64,000 bases of DNA, taken from Streptomyces sp. ML-6. GTDB taxonomy: Bacteria; Actinomycetota; Actinomycetes; Streptomycetales; Streptomycetaceae. Each line of letters opens with the position of its first letter. Position 1 is the stretch's first letter. The translations under genes and the position numbers were made by a program. Below the pieces are notes generated by a model, which saw only the letters and a list, made by a program, of their open reading frames with translations, ran no database searches and was not told where the DNA came from. The DNA lies in assembly GCF_030116705.1 (NCBI RefSeq), contig NZ_JAOTIK010000004.1:1-64000 (forward strand), given 5' to 3'. Shown here piece after piece: positions 1-9,241 of this stretch.

Positions 1-30
1 CTGAACCGACGGCACCAGCCACAACAGGGC

Positions 31-61
31 GTGCCCGGGGGGCGGAGCGCCCCGGGCACGC
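31..61. repeat. GC-rich hairpin with GGA triloop
   Basis: A 14-bp stem with one mismatch closes on a GGA triloop. It lies in gene-free DNA at the window edge. It could be a terminator of a gene left of the window or a foldback of the kind found near linear-replicon ends; the sequence alone does not decide. Confidence 0.55.
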
Positions 62-404
62 CCGGGGCGGCGCGGCACCGGCCCCAGCCCCCCGGGAAAG
101 GTCCTCAGGCGCGCCCCAGCACGCCCGCGCCGCTCCCCGCCCCTGTGCCCCGTCCCGTCGACGGCTGCATGCTGCGCCCGTCATGCCGTCAGGCACGGCC
201 CCCTCTGCACCCTGCCCCGCAGCCGGGCGGAATTCGGGCCGTCAGGCGCGGCTGAAGAGCCGTCAGGCTCTCCAGCCCGTGCTTGGGCGCTCCCCAGCCC
301 CCGCATCGCCGCGCCTTGGCCCCCGCACTCCGCGTTCCGGGCCTGCGCTGCGGCCTGATCGTGGCGGGTAGTAAGGCCGGTAGCGCGGAGGGGCGCAGCG
401 GTGT

Positions 405-522
405 GACGGGCGGGGTGTGGGTGTGGGCCTCGGCGAGGTGCTGGCCGACGACAGTTCGGCGCTAGCGGGCGGCCGCGCTCGGCCAGGGCCGCGCCGAGGC
501 CCACACCCACACCCCGCCCGTC
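405..522. repeat. long inverted repeat, 31-bp perfect arms
   Basis: Arms 405-435 and 492-522 are perfect inverse complements of 31 bp. Pairing resumes inside the loop through a shared CTGGCCGA core, so nearly the whole 118 bp can fold. Far longer than a normal terminator and with no flanking transposase. Candidate replication, recombination or telomere-type structure, or the fused ends of a lost element. Confidence 0.8.
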
Positions 523-685
523 GGTTCGCTGTCGTGTCAGGTGCGCCTGCCTCCTCGGCACGCCCTCCCAGCGGGTACGTGCAGGTGCACCATGGCCGGC
601 CTTGTCGGACCGTCGACGCCGAGTGGTCGCGTCGCTGCCTCCGGGGAGGGCCCGCCCCGGAAAAACAGGATTAGGCAAAATGGGG

Positions 686-713
686 TGGAAAATGCTCCCG
701 AGTCCGGGATAAT
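686..713 (+). promoter_or_regulatory. possible promoter of the 765 gene
   Basis: TGGAAA (686-691) and GATAAT (708-713) are spaced 16 bp apart in an unusually AT-rich tract about 55 bp upstream of the start at 765. Assigned on consensus match only. Confidence 0.35.
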
Positions 714-764
714 TAATTTCCGCTGCACTGCCTGGATCGCTCGACAAACAGTTAGGAATATCCG

Positions 765-1295
765 ATGAAGAAGATCGCCTTATTCGGCCCTCCTGCGAGC
801 GGGAAAACGACGATCGCGAAAGAACTTTCCGCTTCGCTGGAAATTCCTTGCACTGACCTTGACAATGTGCTGTTCACCGAGAACGGTCCTCTTCCACTCG
901 ATGAATTCCGGGGCAAGGCCGAGCGGATCACGCGGGGGGAATCGTGGGTGGTCGAGGGGAATTACTCAAAGCTTGCAGACGTGGTGTGGCACCGGGCGGA
1001 TGTCCTGGTCTGGCTCGACCTCCCGTTGCCCCTGATCGTGCGCCGGATCGTGTACCGGAGCCTGCGCCAGCTCACCGGCCTGGACGCGAGCATCCAGGCG
1101 CAGCGGCTCACGTGGAAGCGTGCCTTCTTCGGGCGGCGGTCCCTGCTGCGCACGGCTGTCCGGAAGTATCGCAACAACCGCCCCCGGTATGCCCGGCAGG
1201 TCGCCGAGACGGCCGAGCTGGGCGTCCGTGTCGTACGGCTCCGCAGTGGGCGGGAGGCGGATGCATGGCTCGCGCGGCAGCTCTCGGGACGGTGA
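765..1295 (+). CDS. P-loop kinase-like protein (topology-modulation/adenylate-kinase type)
   Basis: A 176-residue protein with Walker A GPPASGKTT at residues 8-16 directly after a first beta strand, and a hydrophobic strand ending in VWLDLPLP near residue 88. This is the layout of small nucleoside-monophosphate-kinase-like proteins annotated as FlaR/topology-modulation proteins or AAA family ATPase. The substrate is unknown. The ATG at 765 follows an AGGAAT ribosome-binding site. The gene stands alone, with gene-free DNA before it and 225 bp of intergenic DNA after it. Size and motif fit the family well; the biological role is not inferable here. Confidence 0.75.
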   Translation: MKKIALFGPPASGKTTIAKELSASLEIPCTDLDNVLFTENGPLPLDEFRGKAERITRGESWVVEGNYSKLADVVWHRADVLVWLDLPLPLIVRRIVYRSLRQLTGLDASIQAQRLTWKRAFFGRRSLLRTAVRKYRNNRPRYARQVAETAELGVRVVRLRSGREADAWLARQLSGR

Positions 1296-1520
1296 GCGGG
1301 TCGCAGGGGATGAAGGCGGCACCGAAGAGTCTTAGATACTGTAATGTTGTAACTGTCGAATGCTGGGTCGGGAAAAGGTCGAGGCCGACGGAGAGCCGCT
1401 CTGAGAGCGACCCGGCACACCGCCGGCCTCGTAACCACGTCGCAGGCCCGGAAAAGGAACCAGCCTGCACCCAAACTCTACAGGTCGCACCTGCGGCACA
1501 GCAGCCCTCGAGGAGACGAT

Positions 1521-2141
1521 GTGATCCCCCGTAACCGGCCGGTCATCAACGAAGCCGACGTCGCCCGCCGCATCGGCGTGCCGCTGGCCACCTGGCGCCG
1601 CCGCGACGCTCCTGGCTTCCGCAGCCGCGTCCCCAGCCTGCTCCCTGAGAGTCGCTACCTGGTCTACGACCTGGCCCAGGCCGAGGCCTACATCGACGGC
1701 AAGCCGATCCCCGCACTGCCGCAGGACGAGCACCCCGAGGACCTGCTCACCGCCGACGAGGCCGCCGCGGTCCTCGGCATCAACCCGGGCACTGTCCGCG
1801 CCTACGCCGTTCAGGGCTACCTCTCGGCCGGCACGACCGTCTACGGAGCCCGGCTGTGGCCCCGCCGCGAAGTCAACAAGCGCCGCGACAACCCGCCGGG
1901 CCAGGGAAAGGGCGGCGGCCGCCGCGCCGGCGAACCTCAAGTCCCCCGCAAACAGCACTCCTACGAAGGAGACCCGCGGCTCCGTACCGCCAGTGAGGCC
2001 CTCGCTGCGGCGAACAGCGCGCCCAAGAGCCGCATCGCCGCCGAACTGGCCGCAGAGCACGGAGGTACACCCCGCACCTGGGAACGGCTCCTCACCGCAG
2101 CCGCGGCGCTCCAGGACGGCGCCCCCGAGGCCCGTGCCTGA
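1521..2141 (+). CDS. DNA-binding protein with two MerR/excisionase-like HTH modules
   Basis: Starts at GTG 1521 after GAGGAG; the ATG two bases upstream is followed at once by a stop, so GTG is the only reasonable start. Two similar helix-turn-helix segments are visible. The first (about residues 8-60) begins INEADVARRIGVP; the second (about 75-120) begins LTADEAAAVLGINPGTVRAY, and each ends in an aromatic/Arg wing. The rest is basic and Ala-rich. Tandem AlpA/excisionase-type HTHs suggest binding to repeated DNA sites, as in plasmid or integrative-element regulators. It lies about 110 bp upstream of the helicase and may be co-transcribed with it. Confidence 0.65.
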   Translation: MIPRNRPVINEADVARRIGVPLATWRRRDAPGFRSRVPSLLPESRYLVYDLAQAEAYIDGKPIPALPQDEHPEDLLTADEAAAVLGINPGTVRAYAVQGYLSAGTTVYGARLWPRREVNKRRDNPPGQGKGGGRRAGEPQVPRKQHSYEGDPRLRTASEALAAANSAPKSRIAAELAAEHGGTPRTWERLLTAAAALQDGAPEARA

Positions 2142-2251
2142 GAGACCACCCCTGACAACGAGCGCACGGAAGCGGGCCTCCCCGAGGCGGGGCACCGCAT
2201 CGGTGCTTCCTTCCTGATTACGCGTCACCCGCGAAAAGGAGAACACGGGAC

Positions 2252-4695
2252 ATGACCGTGATGAAGCTGCGTGACCACCAGATCGAGGCCGTGAGCGCGA
2301 TTGTGCGCGGTCTCGATATCCCGCCGGGCGGTATTCCCTGGAATGGTCTGCGCGGCCAGGTGCACGCCGCGTGCGGAACGGGAAAGACCATCATCGCGGC
2401 GGCCTCCGCGAAAAGGATTGTTCCCAAGGGCCGCGTTCTCGTGGTGGTGCCGACCCTCGATCTCCTGGCGCAGACCGTGAAGGCGTGGAGCAGCGTCGGG
2501 CACAGAGGGCCGGCGGTCATGGTGTGCTCGCCGCTGGAGGATCCGGAGCTGTGGCACCTGGGAGTGCGGTGCACCACGAACCCCGTGCAGCTGGCGCTGT
2601 GGCACGCCACGGGGCCAGTGACCATCTACGCCACCTACGCCTCGCTGGGCGTGCTCAGGGAAGCCTTTGAGGGCGCCTACGGCCAGAAACTCGGCCCGGT
2701 GGACCTCGCCTGTGTCGATGAGGCGCACCGGACGTCGGGGTCGATGGGGAAGGCGTGGGCGGACATCCATGACCAGACGAAGATCCTGGCGCGCCGGCGG
2801 CTGTATCTGACGGCGACGCCGCGGATCTGGGAGGAGCGGCTGAACCGTGAAGTGGCCGAGGGGTGCGTGACCCGTTGCCGCGGGAGATGGCGGCCTCGAT
2901 GGATGACGAGAAGGTCTTCGGGCCGGTCCTCTACAAGCTGTCGCTGGCGTCGGCGGTGTCGCGCAAGTTGCTGGCGCGGTACCAGATCATCGTTCTGGAG
3001 CTCCAGGACCCGGTCGTGACGCCGGAGCGGCTGATGGGTGAGGAGCGGCACACCGAGGAGGTCCGCGGGCAGCGCCTGGGTGCCCTCCAGGCTGCGCTGC
3101 TGCACACGATGGAGCAGCACAACCTGTCGACGTGCATCACCTTCCACCACCGGACCATAGAGGCCGCGGCGTATGCGGAGGGTCTGGAGCGGGTGGCCGA
3201 GCGGCTGCACGCCGACCGGCCCGAGAAGTACCCGGCTCGGATCTGGGCGGACTGGCTGTGCGGTGAGCACGTGCCGGAGCGTCGGCGGGAGGTGCTGCGC
3301 GGGTTCGGCTCCACCGCCCGGCGGGCTGTGCTCTCGAACTGCCGCGTCCTGGGTGAGGGCGTGGATATCCGGGCCGTGGACTCGGTGGCCCTGCTGGACC
3401 CCAAGGGGGCCCCGCACGACATCGTGCAGGCGATCGGCCGCGCTCTACGTCAGAAGCCCGGTGAAGGAAAGCTCGCTTCCCTGATCGTGCCGGTATTCCT
3501 CCGGCCTGACGAAAGCCCGGAGGATATGTTCACCTCTGGTTCGTACCGGCCTTTGGTGAAGGTATTGGAAGGTCTGCGGGCTCACGATGAAGAGGCAATC
3601 GAGTTGCTGGCTATTCCGCAGGAGCCGCAGAAGGACGTCGTGCAGCCCTCCAGATACCTCGGTGCTGCGCCTGGTGATAACGAGGAGGAAACCCGGTTGC
3701 TGCTCCGTTTCGCGGCTCCCAGGGACCCTGTGATGGTCGCGGACTGGGTCAGCTTCAACGTGATCGACACGGAGCGGCAGGACTGGGCTCGTGGCTGGGC
3801 GGCGCTCAGGGGCTTCGTCGAGCGCGAGGGGCACGCCCGGGTGCCGTACGAGCACCGCGAGAGGGCGTTTCCTCTGGGGCGGTGGGTCGCGGAGCAGCGG
3901 CGGGCGTTCGGGGCGGGGCAGATGGCCGGGGTGCGTGCCCGGCGGCTGGAGAAGCTGGGCATGGCCTGGTCGGCCGCTGATGCGCGGTTCCAGGAGAATC
4001 TGGCGGCGGCGAGGGTGTACTACGAGCAGCACTGGACGCTGTGCGCGCCCCGGTCGGCGGCGGTGCTGGACAGGCCGGTGGGGCAGTGGCTGTCCAACCT
4101 GCGCCGTCCCGGCGCGCTGGCCGGGCACCCGGAGTGGGAGGCCGCGCTGGTGGCCCTGGACGAGGACTGGAATCCGTCGTGGCCGGCGCAGTGGCAGCGG
4201 CACTTCGCCGCGCTGCGGGAGCTGGTGCGCGACGAGGAAGGGCCGGCGGAGGTTCTGCCCGGGTTCACCGTGCACGGCATGGACGTCGGCAAGTGGCTGG
4301 CCCAGCAGCGCAGGCCCGAGGTCTGGGCGGCCCTGGTACAGGGTCAGCGCGAGCGCCTGGAGGCGGTCGGTGTCACCCCGCTCCCGGTGACCGTGCTCCC
4401 GGAAGTCCCTGCCCCGGCCCCGGCCCTGGCGGAGCCAAGCATGCCCGCCGAGTCGTCCACGGCGCCTGTGAGCGCCTTCGAGAGGGGCGTGGCGGCCCTG
4501 GAGCAGTACAAGGCCCGCACGGGCTCTGTGAAGGTGCCCAGGGCTCACGTGGAGGTGTTGCCGGACGGGTCGGAGGTCAAGCTCGGAGTCTTCCTGTCCA
4601 ACACCAAGTCCAGGCGCGCGAAGCTGACCGTCGACAAGCTCGTCGCGTTGGCCGGCCTCGGGCTGGAGTGGGCGGCCATGGAAGGAGCGGCGTGA
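2252..4695 (+). CDS. DEAD/DEAH-like helicase with helicase-associated repeats (frameshift in this sequence)
   Basis: Superfamily-2 helicase of about 814 residues once a frameshift is repaired. The N-terminal part (from ATG 2252, AAGGAG upstream) has Walker A ACGTGKT at residues 40-46, Walker B VDEAHRT, and motif III LTATPR. The part after 2863 has motif VI QAIGRALRQK. The C-terminus has two or more helicase-associated (HA) repeats built around GRWVAEQR and LEKLGMAW. Frame 2 passes to frame 1 at the G4 run 2860-2863; one added G restores GVRDPLPREMA and then MDDEKVFGP, which matches MDDTKVFGP in the intact paralogue at 34.6-37.1 kb. HA helicases of this type, like TtrA, are often found near the ends of linear Streptomyces replicons; the function here is inferred from family only. 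Confidence 0.8.
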
Positions 4696-5081
4696 TGATC
4701 GCAGCCGCGGAAGAGCGGGGTGTGCAGGATGCTGTGCGGCGGCACGCCCGCACCAGGGCCTTCGCGGAGGCGGAGGGCTTCGTCTCGGCTGTGCTGTCCG
4801 ACCCTCGGGTGCAGGTGACGCGGGGGCGGGTGGACGGCGGAGACGGAGCTCGGCATGGAGCTGTGCATCCGTCTCCAGTCGTTCCAGGACCGCTATGACC
4901 AGGCCGTGGCGGGTGGCGACGTGGCCCGGCTCCCGGGATCTGCCCGGGCAAGCACGGCCGCTGGGGGCGGATCTGCGTCCTGCCCGACGGGCATGAGACC
5001 TCGATGGAGGAACCGCACTGGGGCCGCAACAGCGAGGGCCAGCCGATAGCGTGGGTGGGCAGCACACCTGACGACTGGTGA
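4695..5081 (+). CDS. small conserved protein coupled to the helicase (frame-broken here)
   Basis: ATG 4695 overlaps the helicase stop as TGATG, implying translational coupling. The reading moves through three frames: an N-terminal piece rich in Ala/Arg/Glu, a middle piece containing MELCIRLQSFQDRYDQAV, and a protein-like C-terminus with CPGKHGRWGRIC, PHWGRNSEGQPIAWVG and a final DDW. Adding bases to G runs near 4820-4830 (two) and to GGG 4935-4937 (one) would give one protein of about 129 residues. Not recognised. The tight coupling suggests it acts with the helicase. Confidence 0.5.
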
Positions 5082-5105
5082 GCGGCGGTGGTAAGACCGG
5101 CGGAG

Positions 5106-5136
5106 GGACCCCGGGGCGCAGGGCGGCCCGGGGTCC
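5106..5136 (+). terminator. hairpin terminator after helicase operon
   Basis: Perfect 10-bp arms GGACCCCGGG / CCCGGGGTCC around an 11-base loop, 25 bp after the operon's last stop. No T-tract, as is usual in Streptomyces. Confidence 0.65.
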
Positions 5137-5162
5137 TCCACTGTCCGGGGCCGGGGACGCCT

Positions 5163-5246
5163 CTCCCAGGTCCTACACGCACTGAGGTGCGATGCCCGGG
5201 GTTCCGAGCTGCGGCATCGCACTGGTGTGCGTGTAGGGCCTGGGAG
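5163..5246. repeat. 84-bp near-perfect palindrome
   Basis: Outer arms 5163-5182 and 5227-5246 pair at 19 of 20 positions. An inner stem built on GTGCGATGCC/GGCATCGCAC continues the pairing, so almost the whole segment folds with a short GC-rich loop. It sits between a normal terminator and a helicase relic, so it is not needed for termination. Possible recombination site, structured RNA, or scar of a lost element. Confidence 0.7.
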
Positions 5247-5305
5247 CTTGGGCCGCTCCCCTCACCGAACTGCGGCGCGGCCAGGACCAGTTCAGTTCGG
5301 AGTGA

Positions 5306-5365
5306 GACGACCTGACCGACAAGCGCCAGGCGCTGGCTGGCCTCGGGCTGGAGTGGGCGCAGTAG
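5306..5365 (+). pseudogene. relic of an HA-helicase C-terminus
   Basis: Eighteen codons ending in TAG read LTDKRQALAGLGLEWAQ, closely matching the end of the helicase at 4695 (LTVDKLVALAGLGLEWAA). An in-frame stop lies directly upstream, so only the tail remains. It suggests a third helicase copy or a tandem duplication, since deleted. Confidence 0.6.
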
Positions 5366-5473
5366 CGCAATGGGGGCTCTATGGGTCCTGCTTTCGGTGC
5401 CCTTCTACATGCTGTGCAGCTAGTCGGGGGAGCGGCAGCGGAAAGCTGCGGTTGGCGCGACTCCACCGCGAGC

Positions 5474-5517
5474 AACTTTCAGTGACACTTGAAGCGGTAC
5501 TGAAAGTTGGCTACGGT
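5474..5517 (+). promoter_or_regulatory. promoter with overlapping inverted-repeat operator
   Basis: TTGAAG (5489-5494) and TACGGT (5512-5517) are spaced 17 bp apart. The 10-bp arms AACTTTCAGT (5474-5483) and ACTGAAAGTT (5499-5508) flank the -35 box symmetrically. A repressor dimer bound there would block polymerase. It lies 60 bp before the gene at 5577. Confidence 0.55.
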
Positions 5518-5576
5518 GGGGGCTGCACCAACCGCACGGGCAAGCCCTGCGGCATCGCCCCGGAAGGACCTGTGGA

Positions 5577-7235
5577 ATGACCGTGAGCAAACTCCCGACA
5601 CCCGTGTCTGAGACGGCGACTGTGGCGGTGCGCAACGCCCGGAACACCCTTGCCATGGTGGCCAAAGGGCCGATCCTCCGAACGGGCAACCCTGATGACT
5701 CCGCGCGTGTGGTGCTGTGCTGGGGCGAAGGCGGCGCCGGGGCCCTGAACAGGTGGGAGGTCACGGCCTCATGGCGCGGTCACGGCTTCTGGGTGGCACA
5801 ACACAAGGGGAGTGGTTCATCACTCGCGAGCGAATGCACCCGGCGGACCTCAGTAAGAACCCGAAGCAGTGGCGCAAGTCTGAGCAGGTCCGACACTCGG
5901 ACCGCCGCCCGATCCGGAGCCGGGCAGAGGCGGAAGCCCTGATGATCGCCCGGGTAGAGGAGCGGCGTGGCCGTGAGTCCAAAGTGCGTGGGATCATCAA
6001 GGCCGCGGCCGATGGCCCGGCTCCGAAGTGGACCCCGGCCCCGAGCATCATCAAGCCGCGCAAGGCCCCGCGTGCGGACTGGTCCCCGGCTGACGTACTG
6101 GCCAAATGGGGCGACTCGGTGAGCTACGAGGAGATCATCGAGGAGGAGGCCGAGGACGTCGCCACTTTTGAAGGGGCTGCCGGTCCCTCGGGGCTCGTCG
6201 AGTGCCAGGCAGCGGCCGAGACCACAATCAGCCAGAGCGCGGAGGCCGGAGAGATCAAGACCGGAGCACCGACGGGGCCAGCACGCCGGCGCCTACCAGG
6301 GTGTCCGACCCGGGCAGTGTCCAGACGTGGGAGGGCGGCGGCACGGTTCCGGGCGTCGATGATCCCTGCCCGACAGCGCCCTGTCAGGGCGTTAATGCGA
6401 ACGGGTCGAGCGAGATTCTCCTGCAGGTGGCAGAACCTGTCTCCGACGCGCCCGTAGTACCAACACCCGTCAAAGGCGTGCCCCGGTACCGATTCAGGCG
6501 ATGCGACGACCGGGGATGCTACCCGGTGACGGTCGATGGCGCGTTTGTCGGCCACGTCTACCGAATTCGCTGCACATGGTTGGCCATCGGCCTTTCCGAA
6601 GAGCATGCGACCAGTCACACCAGCCGCGCGGCAGCAGCGGCCCGACTCGTAGCGCTGATTGACATGCGGGTCGCTGCTGAAGCCGACATGGCGCGCAACA
6701 TGCGGCGGCGCACTGAGCCACCCCAGGGATGGCGCTTCACCATGTGGGACGCGGTCGGTCCGGGCGACATCGTCCGAACCCCGGCCCGGTGCCAGCCCGT
6801 ACAGGGAGCCTCGGACGGCGGTCCGTTGTATCCGGAAGTGTGGAGCGCCCCGGTGACCTTGACCGGTGTCGACTATCTGTCCAGCGGGGCCATTGTGGCG
6901 CGTGGACAGGAGGAGGGCGCGCCTGCATGGTCCGGAATGGGTGTCCTCCTGTCCACGCCAAAGTTCGCTGAGGTCGGCGTCCTGGTGCCGGAGACGACCC
7001 CGGCGCGGACGACCCCGGCACAGTGGGTCGGCGCCCAGGCCGAGGGAAAGGGAAAGGTGCTCTTCCCCTTCGGGGGAAGAGGTGTCGGCGGCTGCGTCAC
7101 GCTGACCCATGCCGCTGACCTGCGAGGACAGCGGGCAAGCGAATCCACCGTTGGCAACCTGTTGAGCAACCCGTTGCGCAACCTGTTAGGCAACCCGTTA
7201 CGCAACCTGTTGAGCAACCGGTGGGCCTGCGGGCT
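5577..7235 (+). CDS. large unknown protein (two frameshifts in this sequence; 3' end uncertain)
   Basis: Starts at ATG 5577 after GGAAGGACC. Reading runs in three frames joined at G4 runs 5807-5810 and 6274-6277. One added G at each restores continuous protein (QHKGEWFITRERM and TGASTPAPTRV). The N-terminal third contains a Trp-rich segment (WEVTASWRGHGFWVAQHK) followed by a basic stretch (WRKSEQVRHSDRRP). The C-terminal part has a Cys-containing segment (YRFRRCDDRGCYPVTV). The last frame stays open to 7506, but beyond 7220 the translation is the antisense of the acetyltransferase gene, so the true stop probably lies near 7230 and a further error may hide it. No family recognised. Expression is probably repressor-controlled via 5474-5508. 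Confidence 0.5.
7154..7219. repeat. 12-bp tandem repeat, five and a half copies
   Basis: Units GCAACCYGTTRN at 7154, 7166, 7178, 7190 and 7202, with a half unit at 7214. Adjacent units create the palindrome GTTGCGCAAC, so the array is also a row of inverted repeats. In the forward frame it encodes repeated NLL/NPL tripeptides. Iteron-like; it sits between two convergent genes. Confidence 0.75.
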
Positions 7236-7817
7236 TTACGTCGACATGGTGGCGACGGTTCCGTCGTGTGGTGGGAGATCGAGCAGCATGGCGTGGAAGA
7301 GCGGGGCGGCCGGGAGGGTCGGGCGTAGGCCGCCCAGTGTCTGCCAGCCCCATGATTCGTACAGTGCCCGGACCTTGGGGTGCTCCTGGAGGACCAGGAG
7401 CGTGGCGCGTTGTTCGGGCCGGGGTATGAGCAGTGCGTCGTGGAGTCGGCGGGCGGTGCCGGTCTTGCGCCAGGGGGCGCGGACCATGAGCTCGCTGAGT
7501 GCGTAGGTGCGAGTGCCGGTCTCGGTGATGGTGTCGGCGGGTGTGTCGGTGAGCAGTCCGCTCCACCACCGGCTGGCGGGAGGCAGCGGGGCTCCGTAGG
7601 CGTAGCCGACGGGCTGGTCGTGGTCGTAGGCGACGGTGCAGGTCCAGCCGGGGCGGGTCATCCAGCTGTCGAGTCCTTCGGCGAACCGGTCGAGGGCGCA
7701 GAACGGGTCGCTCTGTGCCTCCTTCGCGTAGACCTCGGCGTAGATGTCCAGCAGGAGCGGGCGCAGGCGGGGGGTGTGGCGGGTGGTGTAGTGGCGGATT
7801 TCTATGCCGGTGGTCAC
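7236..7817 (-). CDS. GNAT family N-acetyltransferase
   Basis: A 193-residue protein read from GTG 7817 (AGGAG upstream). It starts IEIRHYTTRHTPRL and has the GNAT core: a hydrophobic strand QPVGYAYGAPL, then ALSELMVRAPWRKTGTARRL, which fits the acetyl-CoA binding segment (R/Q-x-x-G-x-G/A), and a C-terminal ALYESWGWQTLG. The substrate is not predictable. It begins 14 bp after the XRE/TPR regulator gene on the same strand, so the two form one transcript. It is convergent with the gene ending near 7235. Confidence 0.75.
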   Translation of the reverse strand: MTTGIEIRHYTTRHTPRLRPLLLDIYAEVYAKEAQSDPFCALDRFAEGLDSWMTRPGWTCTVAYDHDQPVGYAYGAPLPPASRWWSGLLTDTPADTITETGTRTYALSELMVRAPWRKTGTARRLHDALLIPRPEQRATLLVLQEHPKVRALYESWGWQTLGGLRPTLPAAPLFHAMLLDLPPHDGTVATMST

Positions 7818-7831
7818 TTCGGGTGGTTCTC

Positions 7832-9069
7832 CTATGCGGTGGCGAGGGCGCGGTGGAGGGTGGCAAGCCGGTCGGTGATGGCGCGGCTGCCGATGTGTGT
7901 GGTGTCGATGGCGGCTGTGGTGGTGTGGGCGTCGGTGGTGTTTCCCTGGGCGAGCTGGAGTTCGGCGAGCTGGACGGTGTAGTACGCGTGGCTGCGGCGC
8001 AGGCCGGGTTCGAGGAGGGTGAGGGCCTGGGCGGTGGCGGTCTCGGCGTCGGCGAGATGCCCCATCGCCTGGTGGGTGATGGCGGCGAGTCCGCTGATCT
8101 CGGCCGTGGTGAGGAAGTTCAGCCACCGGGGTGCGGGCTGGGTGGGGTCGATGCGGTCGTGTGCGGTCTGGGCGGCGAGCAGGGCGCGGGCTGCGGCGGG
8201 GCGGTTGCCGGTGTGGGCGTGGCTGATGGCCAGGCGGGATTGGAGCAGGGCGGTGTAGCGGGGGTTCTGGCGGGCTGCGCGGCTGGTGAGGGCGGTCTGG
8301 CTGATGCGCAGAGCTTCGCGGTGGTGGCCGCCGCGGCGGGCGTGGATGGCGAGGTCGGACCAGGCTCGGGCCTGGGCCTGCGGGTTGGATCCGAGGATGG
8401 CTCTTTGCAGGGCGGTGGTGCGCCACCGGTGTGCTGCGTCCAGGTTGCCGGCGTCGTCGGCGGCCCATCCGGCAGAGCTGCACAGCGATGCGATCGTGGT
8501 GTGGAGTGCCTGTTCGACGCGGGGGCCGTAGGTGCAGTGGTCGGCTGCGGTGGTCAGGCGGTCGAGGTAGGTGGTGGCGACGGTCAGGAGGGGTTCGCCG
8601 CCGATCGCTGCGAAGTGGGCGTCGAGGCGGTTGATCCTCTCCCGGGCGCGGGTGATGTCGCTCATCGCGAGGCGGCCGCCGGTGGGGGTTTCGTCGATGC
8701 TGAGGGCGAGGGCGACTGTGGTGGCGGCGGTGGCGATGATGAAACGGCGGCGGCGCACGGCACCTCCTTCGTCGGTGCGGGAGGCCTTGGGGGGGTGGGC
8801 AGGTTCGCGCTGTTTTTGCCTCGGGGGATGAAGCCGAGTGCCTGCGCCGGGCGGTCGAAGAGCTGTTCCAGGGCGTGAAGGTAGCGGGTCCAGGGCCATC
8901 GGACCTCGCCGCTGATCCAGCGCCGTACGTGGCGGTCGGTGCACTTGCGGGGGTGGTTCTCCCCGAAGATCCGGGCGGTGACCTGGTTGATCTCGTCGGC
9001 TAGGCCCTGGTGTGTGAAGCCGTACTCGGCCATCACCGCCTCGAGCCGGGTGTTCCGCTGCCTGTCCAT
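7832..9069 (-). CDS. XRE-like regulator with C-terminal TPR-type repeats (frameshift in this sequence)
   Basis: About 412 residues once repaired. Residues 1-85 (MDRQRNTRLEAVMAEYGFTH..., HVRRWISGE) form an HTH-type domain, followed by a short linker and a single RRRRFIIATAATTVALAL hydrophobic segment. The rest is Ala/Arg/His-rich helical repeats of TPR type (AITHQAMGHLADAETATAQAL). The break is at the G7 run 8789-8795; one added base restores LPTPPKASRTDEGG. Start ATG 9069. This architecture is very common in Streptomyces as pheromone- or signal-dependent regulators. It is divergent from 9242 across 172 bp, the likely shared control region. Confidence 0.75.
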
Positions 9070-9241
9070 CAGGTCCCCCCGTAAGTACCGGTCGCGGCGC
9101 GGACGGTAGTCCTGCCGGTTTTCTCCTGTTGGTAAAACTGTCCGGTCCCTGGCCGGTACTTGCCCGGAATCCGGCCTGAGCCCACCCGAACGTGTCGCGG
9201 TTGTCTGGGAGTACGCCGACAACCGTCCCGGGGAGGCCCTC

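Larger units (their letters stand above)
62..764. other. gene-free stretch with a large palindrome
   Basis: No credible coding frame: the short ORFs on both strands have no ribosome-binding site and Arg/Pro-rich, low-complexity translations typical of GC-rich noncoding DNA. It holds the palindrome at 405-522 and, after about 660, an AT-richer tract that looks like the promoter of the gene at 765. Confidence 0.6.
5082..5473. other. gene-free stretch with palindrome and helicase relic
   Basis: About 390 bp without a gene. It contains the terminator (5106-5136), the 84-bp palindrome (5163-5246) and the short helicase-like relic (5306-5365). Nothing else was seen. Confidence 0.6.

Noticed and set aside
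2252..4695. Programmed -1 frameshift in the helicase
   Set aside because: The slip at G4 is conceivable, but the same one-base loss occurs in many unrelated genes here, so a sequence error is more likely.
7154..7219. Possible CRISPR array
   Set aside because: Units are 12 bp with no spacers; no cas genes in the window.
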